This document shows positions 4,881-9,618 of a DNA stretch of 9,618 bases, in pieces. Each line of letters begins with the position of its first letter. Within the stretch, counting starts at the first letter, position 1. The translations under genes and the position numbers were made by a program. The notes beneath the pieces are model-generated. The model ran no database searches, had not been told where the DNA came from, and saw only the letters and a program-made list of their open reading frames with translations. The DNA is from an uncultured Bacilli bacterium (lineage in GTDB: Bacteria; Bacillota_I; Bacilli_A; RF39; UBA660): positions 1 to 9,618 of the forward strand of contig CANRGI010000034.1 in assembly GCA_947630095.1 (NCBI GenBank), written 5' to 3'.

Positions 4881-5732
4881 ATGATAGAAAAAGAAGAAAA
4901 AGAAAATAAAGAACTAGTACTATTTGAAAACAAAAGAATTAGAAGACAAGAATATAATGGTGAATGGTACTACTCTATTGTTGATGTTATTGAGATATTA
5001 ACGGAAAGTGTCAATTCAAATGATTATTGGTATAGATTAAAAAAAAGAATGGAAGAAGAAGAATTATCTGAACTATCGACAAATTGTCGACGTTTGAAAA
5101 TGATTGCTAAAGATGGTAAGAAAAGATTGACAGATTGTGCCAACAGAGAAACGATATTTAGAATTATTCAAAGCGTTCCATCACCTAATGCTGAGCCTTT
5201 TAAATTATGGTTTGCGAGATTAGCAGAAGAAAGAATACAAGAAGTTATTGACCCATCAATTGCAATCGAACGCGCTAGAAAAACATATTTAAACAAAGGC
5301 TATAGTGAAGAATGGGTAAATGCAAGAATTAAAGGTATCCCTGCTAGAAATGAATTAACAGACGAATGGAAAAAACGTGGAGTAACTGAACAAAAAGAAT
5401 TTGCAATTCTTACAGATGAAATAAGTAAAGGAACTTTTGGTGTTACAACTAATCGACATAAAAATATCAAAAACTTAAATAAAAAGCAAAATTTAAGAGA
5501 CAATATGTCACCATTAGAACTAGCCTTAACAACATTAGCCGAAGTTACAACTACCGAACTTCACAGAACAAACGACTCTAAAGGATTACGTGCATTAAAA
5601 AATGATGCGCACGATGGTGGTGAAGTAGCATCCATAACAAGACATAATATCGAAAAAAGAATTGGAAAACCAGTAGTAACATCTGAAAATGCTATCGATT
5701 TTAAAAATAAAAAAGAAATAGAAAATAAATAA
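4881..5732 (+). CDS. dinD: DinD-like protein with BRO-N domain
   Basis: A 283-aa protein. Residues ~12-118 look like a BRO-N domain (KRIRRQEYNGEWYYSIVDVI, a charged region, then a segment ending in PNAEPFKLWFARLAEERI). The rest matches the conserved DinD-type C-terminus: IDPSIAIERARKTYLNKGYS, EWVNARIKGIPAR, KEFAILTDEISKGTFGVTT, NLRDNMSPLELALTTLAE, and a final basic HNIEKRIGKPV. In E. coli, DinD is a DNA-damage-induced protein reported to inhibit RecA activities; related BRO-N proteins in phages act as antirepressors. The neighbouring CI-like repressor lacks a self-cleavage domain, so an antirepressor or DNA-damage-response role is plausible but not shown. ATG 4881 has GAAAGGAAGTG upstream. 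I saw no GAAC-N4-GTTC LexA-type box upstream. Confidence 0.85.
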   Translation: MIEKEEKENKELVLFENKRIRRQEYNGEWYYSIVDVIEILTESVNSNDYWYRLKKRMEEEELSELSTNCRRLKMIAKDGKKRLTDCANRETIFRIIQSVPSPNAEPFKLWFARLAEERIQEVIDPSIAIERARKTYLNKGYSEEWVNARIKGIPARNELTDEWKKRGVTEQKEFAILTDEISKGTFGVTTNRHKNIKNLNKKQNLRDNMSPLELALTTLAEVTTTELHRTNDSKGLRALKNDAHDGGEVASITRHNIEKRIGKPVVTSENAIDFKNKKEIENK

Positions 5733-5761
5733 AAAATAGCATCTCAATAAAATGAGATGCT
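5722..5761 (-). terminator. Leftward Rho-independent terminator
   Basis: A perfect 9-bp stem (5738-5746 with 5753-5761; AGCATCTCA / TGAGATGCT) with a 6-base loop. Reading leftwards it is followed by ATTTTTTATTTATTTT; reading rightwards only by GAAAAACC. It therefore terminates transcription coming from the right, although no leftward protein gene is present there. Confidence 0.7.
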
Positions 5762-5834
5762 GAAAAACCAATGTCGTCAAACATTAAATTATAACTAAAT
5801 TGCAGTAAAGCCATAATTATGTAGGTTTTTCTAT
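5728..5834 (-). ncRNA. Candidate small RNA between dinD and the integrase gene
   Basis: A leftward promoter (5840-5868) and a leftward terminator (5722-5761) bracket about 100 bases with no convincing ORF. The predicted transcript could close with GAAAAACC / GGTTTTTC (5831-5824 with 5769-5762), an exact 8-bp pairing, and ends in the terminator hairpin. It would be transcribed against both flanking genes. The evidence is structural only, with no known RNA family recognised. Confidence 0.28.
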
Positions 5835-5847
5835 ACATAATTATAGC
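5810..5847. repeat. 14-bp inverted repeat upstream of the integrase gene
   Basis: The arms 5810-5823 and 5834-5847 are reverse complements at 13 of 14 positions around a 10-base loop, 37 bases before the integrase start. The right arm contains the leftward TATAAT. It could be an operator controlling the integrase and/or the opposing transcript. Confidence 0.6.
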
Positions 5848-5868
5848 ATAAAATTTATAAAAAGTAAA
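5840..5868 (-). promoter_or_regulatory. Possible leftward promoter
   Basis: On the minus strand TTTACT (5868-5863) and TATAAT (5845-5840) are 17 bases apart. The -10 is perfect, the -35 matches at four of six positions. It points into the dinD-integrase gap and ends at the terminator at 5722-5761. Confidence 0.4.
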
Positions 5869-5883
5869 AGGAAGTGTGCTATA

Positions 5884-8040
5884 ATGAACATAAAAAATAT
5901 AATAGAAATATTAGGAATAGAAGAAAATACTAGTGTTAATGATATATTAGATAGTTTAATTATTTATTTAAGGAAATCAAGAAAAGATAGTGATTATTAT
6001 AAAGATGAGCCTATAGAAAAAACTTTGCAAAGGCACGAAAAGGAATTGCAAGACTATATTATTTCTATATTTGGAAAACCAATTCCAGAATATAATATTT
6101 TTAGAGAAGTCGCGTCTGGTGATACTATAGACGATAGACCAGTAATACAAGAAGTACTTTCTTTGATTGAAGATTCAAAATATAAAGCAGTAATATGTAT
6201 TGAAATCGAGCGTTTAGCACGTGGTAATACTATGGATCAAGGTATAATAGCGCAAACATTTCAACTTACTGAAACTAAAATTATAACTCCTATGAAGATT
6301 TATAATTTAGATAATGAAGATGATTTGTCTTATTTTGAAGACGGATTGTACCAAGCAAGAAAATATTTAAAGTATACAAAAAAAATATTAAATAGAGGGA
6401 GAATAAGAAGTGTTAAAGATGGGAAATATATAGGTTCTGAAACTCCTTTTGGTTATGATAAAATGAAATTAATTAACGAAAAAGGATATGTTTTAATAGA
6501 AAATAAAGAAGAAGCAAATGTAGTTAGACTAATTGCAGATTTATTCTTAAATGGTTTGCATACAAATTATATAGTTAAGAATAATGATACAATTAGCAGT
6601 GTTGCAAAACTTTTTGGTCAAAAAAAGAAAGATATAATTAATAATAATTTAGATTTAAAAGTTGGAGAACATATTAACATAACCATTGACAGTAAATATA
6701 CTGATTATATAATCAAAGAAAATGACACAATAGAAAAAATTAAAAGTACTTTTAATATTAGTGAATTAGATATACATATACCTAATGACTTCTTTAAACC
6801 TCAAGAAACCCTCAAAATTGACGTTTATGATATGAGATGTACAAATATAGGACATTATCTAAATTATTTGAAATTTAAGCCTAGAAAGGGTGAATTTTGG
6901 AACTCTAATATGGTTAGAAACATTTTGACTGGATATGCTATATACGGATACTTAACGTGGGATAGACGTAAAACAGTTAAAATTTTAAAAGATGGCGAAG
7001 TAAAAAAGACTTCTCCTAATAATAAAGATTTTATAATTGCTAAAGGTAAACATACCGCAATTCTTAGCGAAGATATAAGAGAAAAAATACAAGAAAAATT
7101 TAAAAAGAATAGAAGAAAAACTGTTCCAGAAGATAAAGAAATTAAAAATCCACTTGTAGGATTAGTTAGATGCGGTTATTGTAACACTCTAATGACAAGA
7201 AGACCTTACACTCCAAGAGTTGGAACTACTGCCGTATATAAAAGAAAATATTATATAGATAAAGAAAAATTAAGAGTTTTTTTATACGAGGCCAAAGGCA
7301 ATAAAAGTTTAAGTGAAATATCTCAATTAACTAACATCAACAAAACTAAATTATCACATTACTTCACTAATTCAGTAAAAAGATTTGCAATTCCAAAGAC
7401 TGATGTATGGGTTAAATTAAAAGAAGTCTTAAATATAAAAGATAATAAATTTGATAAATATATAACAGAATATGAAAAAATAACAATAATACACGAAGAT
7501 ACTTTAATATGCCGTAAATTAAGATGTCCGTGTGTGTCTAGTGATTTAGTTTTAATCGAAAGTGCTGTGTTAGAACAATTAAAAATCATTTTAAAAGATT
7601 ATAAGACGTATGTAAGTGATTATGTTAAAGTAGTAGAAAAAGAAATTAAAGATAATAATGCTTTAATCAATTCTATTGAAGATAATATAAAAAAACATAA
7701 AGAACAAATTGAAAAAGCCTGCGAACTTGTAGAAACTGGAACATATACACAAGATTTATTTATTGAGCGTACTACAAAATTAAATAAAGAAATAAATGAC
7801 TTAATTAAACAAAAAGAGGAATTAAATAGAACGTCTATTACTACAGAAAAATATAATAGACGTATAAAATCAATTCCACTTATTGAAAATGTCTTAAATA
7901 ATTATAATACTTCATTATCTGCTGAAGAAAAAAATAAGTTATTATCTTCAATAATAAAAGAAATTATATATAAAAAAGATAAAGGTGGGCGTTATTTAAA
8001 AAATAACTTTTCCCTTAAAATCACGCTGCTTTTCGATTAG
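5884..8040 (+). CDS. Large serine recombinase (phage integrase) with LysM-like and HTH insertions
   Basis: 718 aa, while 500-560 is usual for this family. It catalyses attP x attB integration through a serine-DNA link; with a directionality factor it also excises. Resolvase domain ~26-175: YLRKSRKD with candidate nucleophile S32, SGDTIDDRP (77-86), ERLARG with R110 and R113. Recombinase domain: TPFGYD (187-192), VVRLIADLF (213-221), then after an insertion NIGHYLN (321-327) and NMVRNILTGYAIYGYLTW (342-359). Zinc ribbon: C430/C433, with its partners C543/C548/C550 over 100 residues away. Coiled coil ~575-650. Residues ~229-267 and ~275-313 are two LysM-like repeats (YIVKNNDTISSVAKLFG, VGEHINI; YIIKENDTIEKI). 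Residues ~445-538 contain an HTH (LSEISQLTNINKTKLSHYF). Removing both blocks leaves about 530 aa, the normal size. ATG 5884 follows AAAGGAAGTG. The gene stops next to the attachment junction, as usual for integrases. Confidence 0.93.
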   Translation: MNIKNIIEILGIEENTSVNDILDSLIIYLRKSRKDSDYYKDEPIEKTLQRHEKELQDYIISIFGKPIPEYNIFREVASGDTIDDRPVIQEVLSLIEDSKYKAVICIEIERLARGNTMDQGIIAQTFQLTETKIITPMKIYNLDNEDDLSYFEDGLYQARKYLKYTKKILNRGRIRSVKDGKYIGSETPFGYDKMKLINEKGYVLIENKEEANVVRLIADLFLNGLHTNYIVKNNDTISSVAKLFGQKKKDIINNNLDLKVGEHINITIDSKYTDYIIKENDTIEKIKSTFNISELDIHIPNDFFKPQETLKIDVYDMRCTNIGHYLNYLKFKPRKGEFWNSNMVRNILTGYAIYGYLTWDRRKTVKILKDGEVKKTSPNNKDFIIAKGKHTAILSEDIREKIQEKFKKNRRKTVPEDKEIKNPLVGLVRCGYCNTLMTRRPYTPRVGTTAVYKRKYYIDKEKLRVFLYEAKGNKSLSEISQLTNINKTKLSHYFTNSVKRFAIPKTDVWVKLKEVLNIKDNKFDKYITEYEKITIIHEDTLICRKLRCPCVSSDLVLIESAVLEQLKIILKDYKTYVSDYVKVVEKEIKDNNALINSIEDNIKKHKEQIEKACELVETGTYTQDLFIERTTKLNKEINDLIKQKEELNRTSITTEKYNRRIKSIPLIENVLNNYNTSLSAEEKNKLLSSIIKEIIYKKDKGGRYLKNNFSLKITLLFD

Positions 8041-8078
8041 ATAACTTACGTGTTACAATGAACTTGGGCATGTTGAAA
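8036..8078. other. attR junction, prophage-to-host
   Basis: The integrase gene ends at 8040, and the catalase reading frame is recognisable only from GAA 8060 (E-L-G-H-V-E-M). Upstream of that the same frame reads N, Y, C, T, L and then a stop at 8042-8044, which does not match the G-T-E-E that normally precedes E-L-x-H in this family. The strand exchange point is therefore inside about 8050-8065. The exact 2-bp core cannot be fixed without the left junction or an empty site. Confidence 0.75.
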
Positions 8079-8425
8079 TGATTTCTACAATGATAAGACA
8101 ACTTATGAAAGATGCAAGTGTTGAAGAATTAAAAGAAGCAGGACTTGCTCCATACTATACTGAACATAAAAGAGGAGTATTCCCAGTAGACGCAAATGGT
8201 GTACCTTTTATGGCTGCTTATATTAATGTTACAGGAGACCCTTTAGTTGATTTATCTGAAGATATGGCTGCCGAAGAAAAAGCGAGGGCAGTATATGAAA
8301 ACTTAATGGACCAAACTACTGACCCCGATTTACTAGCGCCTCTTAGTTTCTTAAGAGAAAGAGAAGTTGTACACTTTAATAGATTTAAAGCATTATATGA
8401 AGAATACAAAAGAAAAGGCTTATAA
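8060..8425 (+). pseudogene. cotJC: 3' part of a CotJC/manganese-catalase gene, split by the prophage
   Basis: The frame encodes ELGHVEM, then from ATG 8078 a further 115 codons. It matches the C-terminal two-thirds of CotJC-type manganese catalases (usually about 190 aa): GVFPVDANGVPF, GDPLVDLSEDMAAEEKAR and FLREREVVHFNRF. Known dimanganese ligands can be placed: the E-x-x-H pair (codons 8060-8062 and 8069-8071), the Glu of AAEEKAR, and the His of REVVH. The first ligand Glu and the first helix are missing and must lie left of the prophage. ATG 8078 has no ribosome site and would omit the E-x-x-H motif, so the fragment is very unlikely to be active alone. Excision would rebuild a full gene. 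CotJC is a spore coat protein in spore formers; related catalases also occur in non-sporulating bacteria. Confidence 0.88.
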
Positions 8426-8454
8426 CTGAATAGAAAAAACTATTCAGTTTTTTT
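8424..8454 (+). terminator. Terminator of the catalase gene
   Basis: A perfect 10-bp stem (AACTGAATAG / CTATTCAGTT, 8424-8433 and 8440-8449) with an A6 loop is followed by a T run. The stop codon overlaps the stem. The convergent permease gene ends at 8464, just beyond it. Confidence 0.9.
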
Positions 8455-8463
8455 ACGTATTAT

Positions 8464-9411
8464 TTACACATCTTTTTTAACTAATTTACAAGTTAATAAT
8501 AAAAATACTATAAAATAAATAATTAAATAACAAATAGACTTAGTTAAACTAAAATTTAAATTAAATATCATATTATTTATACTTACATTTAAAATATCTT
8601 CATAATAAGTAAAATCTATATAGGGAATAAATGTATATTTAATAAATTTAATACCATAACTAAATAATATTTGACTTAATAATAAAGAGCAAAAATATAT
8701 TATTTCACTAAGAACTAAGGCAAAATTACTACCTTTAAATAAAGTAGTTAAAAATATAGTTAGTATAATCATAAAAAACATAGGTATTAAATATATTATA
8801 GATTTAAAAATAAAGTAAATAATAACATTGCCTTTATAAAAAGAGAAACCATTAAAACCTATATAATTTAAAGAAGTTTCTTTAGTTATAAATTTAATAG
8901 TAAAAATAACTGTTAAAGTAAGTAAAAGAGTATAAAATATAGCAATAATAATATTAGATAATACTTTAGAACATACTATTTTCTTCCTAGAATAAGAAGA
9001 TAAGTAAACATACTTAATAACTCCACTAGTGTAATCATAACTAATATTTTGAAATGCAATATAAATAACTATAACACCTAGAAAATAAAACATATTAATA
9101 GCATTTTCAAATAATTTAATTGTTTTAGTTTTAGTATCTTTTATACTTTCTATATTACTAACTACATTTAAATACTCTTTATAATCTTTTTTATACTCTT
9201 TATAATTACCATACTTGTAAATATCCAAATATTCACTTTTACTAAATAAAGGATAAACTTCTATATCTTTATCTTTAAGTTTTATATTACTATTTAAAAT
9301 TATTAAAACTAAAATACTCACAAATAAAATCAACAACATAAATATTTTAAAACTCTTTTTAGAAGTTTCTTTGTATAAATCTGCTTTTATTAAATTAACC
9401 ATTGTTACCAT
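8464..9411 (-). CDS. ABC-2 type transporter permease
   Basis: A host gene of up to 315 aa. It begins with the pattern usual for ABC-2 permeases (MVNLIKADLYKETSKKSFK) followed by a first membrane helix (~21-40). A large polar loop (~41-104) is followed by about five more helices: ~105-122, 150-174, 195-225, 230-252 and 291-310. The segment SYDYTSGVIKYVYLSSYSRK (~124-142) corresponds to the conserved cytoplasmic coupling region of this family. It would form the membrane channel of an exporter with the ATPase encoded just upstream, whose 3' end it overlaps. Two starts are possible: ATG 9411, or ATG 9402, which has GGATGG upstream and gives the more typical N-terminus. I favour 9402 slightly. The substrate is unknown. 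Confidence 0.85.
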   Translation of the reverse strand: MVTMVNLIKADLYKETSKKSFKIFMLLILFVSILVLIILNSNIKLKDKDIEVYPLFSKSEYLDIYKYGNYKEYKKDYKEYLNVVSNIESIKDTKTKTIKLFENAINMFYFLGVIVIYIAFQNISYDYTSGVIKYVYLSSYSRKKIVCSKVLSNIIIAIFYTLLLTLTVIFTIKFITKETSLNYIGFNGFSFYKGNVIIYFIFKSIIYLIPMFFMIILTIFLTTLFKGSNFALVLSEIIYFCSLLLSQILFSYGIKFIKYTFIPYIDFTYYEDILNVSINNMIFNLNFSLTKSICYLIIYFIVFLLLTCKLVKKDV

Positions 9412-9616
9412 CCATTAGACTTAGTAGTTCATTTTCTAAAGTTTCTTCTTCTATTCTATAAATATCAACTTTTTTCTTGTTTAATTTTTTAACATAATCA
9501 CTTACTTCTTCATTAGTCATATAAAAGGCACTTTCTTCGTTCATTTCTTCAACTCCAAATGTAAGTGATGCTTTTTTGTAATCACTGAGTTTAAACTTTA
9601 CATTTGCACCATTTTC
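9395..9616 (-). CDS. ABC transporter ATP-binding protein, C-terminal part only
   Basis: The frame enters from the right edge of the window and ends at TAA 9397-9395, giving 73 residues. The visible part is the accessory C-terminal region of a drug/bacteriocin-type ABC ATPase, including the typical ending KVDIYRIEEETLENELLSLM, which matches the usual pattern of a beta strand plus 'E-x-T-L-E-x-x-F/L' helix. The Walker motifs lie outside the window. The gene overlaps the permease start, so the two are translationally coupled and form one transporter. The assignment rests on this terminal motif and on the neighbour. Confidence 0.75.
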   Translation of the reverse strand, partial: ENGANVKFKLSDYKKASLTFGVEEMNEESAFYMTNEEVSDYVKKLNKKKVDIYRIEEETLENELLSLMDGNNG

Positions 9617-9618
9617 AC

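Larger units (their letters stand above)
1..8062. mobile_element. Right part of an integrated prophage (left end outside the window)
   Basis: The gene order reads as a temperate phage lysogeny-plus-early region: a replication block running left, a divergent Cro/CI pair, then rightward accessory genes, then a large serine integrase beside the attachment junction. The right boundary is set by the sequence itself: the integrase stops at 8040, and from about 8060 the reading frame is that of a manganese-catalase/CotJC protein lacking its N-terminal part. The left boundary and the structural genes are not in the window, so an integrative element other than a phage cannot be fully excluded. The DUF1376 initiator, the helicase-loader-like gene and the CI/Cro switch favour a phage. 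Confidence 0.85.

Noticed and set aside
1..9618. Use of genetic code 4 (TGA as Trp), suggested by AT richness and by the absence of TGA among the stops I checked.
   Set aside because: All Trp codons I read are TGG, and full-length known domains are obtained with no in-frame TGA. The bias against TGA stops is from a small sample.
1..9618. CRISPR array, tRNA or rRNA genes.
   Set aside because: I saw no regularly spaced repeats, no tRNA cloverleaf and no rRNA sequence. The attachment site is in a protein gene, not a tRNA.

Overview
This window is the right-hand end of a prophage (or phage-like integrated element) plus a short piece of host chromosome. The DNA is very AT-rich, Shine-Dalgarno sites are strong (AGGAGG-like), sigma-A style promoters are visible, and the protein families belong to temperate phages of Firmicutes. 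Together these suggest a low-GC Firmicute (Bacilli/Clostridia-like, perhaps an uncultured gut lineage). Trp is encoded by TGG and no gene needs TGA read-through, so the standard bacterial code fits. Every stop I checked is TAA or TAG.

Layout, left to right. (1) Positions 1-2708 hold a leftward early/replication block. It includes two tiny ORFs, an unknown 80-aa protein, a 38-aa membrane peptide, a DUF1376-type replication initiator, a helicase-loader-like protein carrying a C2H2 zinc finger, a coiled-coil protein, and the 5' part of a gene that leaves the window. A 24-bp imperfect inverted repeat with a 61-bp loop (2515-2624) sits in this block. (2) Positions 2834-3199 hold a rightward single-TM protein, probably expressed separately and terminated by a hairpin. 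(3) Positions 3165-4105 form the lysis/lysogeny switch: a leftward Cro/Mor-like XRE gene with a small two-TM protein behind it, and a divergent rightward CI-like XRE repressor. Near-consensus divergent promoters and three related 14-bp palindromic operators can be read directly; one operator lies inside the Cro-like coding sequence. (4) Positions 4323-5732 hold a rightward pair: a zinc-ribbon/TM/DUF3761-like protein and a DinD/BRO-N protein. (5) Positions 5884-8040 encode a 718-aa large serine recombinase, the integrase. (6) At about 8060 lies the attachment junction. Immediately after it comes the 3' part of a CotJC/manganese-catalase gene, whose 5' part must lie beyond the far (left) end of the prophage. 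(7) Positions 8464-9618 are host DNA: a leftward ABC-2 permease and the 3' end of its ATPase gene.

How it works together: the CI-like protein would hold down the strong leftward promoter and so the replication genes. The recombinase would integrate and excise the element within the catalase gene. DinD or another protein could inactivate CI, which has no self-cleaving peptidase domain.

The most unusual object is the integrase. It matches the canonical architecture of its family but has two extra blocks of about 90-95 residues placed in loops. One is a pair of LysM-like repeats in the recombinase domain. The other is a helix-turn-helix module that separates the two cysteine pairs of the zinc ribbon. 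Second is the split of a coat/catalase gene at its E-x-x-H metal-ligand motif, which resembles the skin-type elements that restore a gene on excision.
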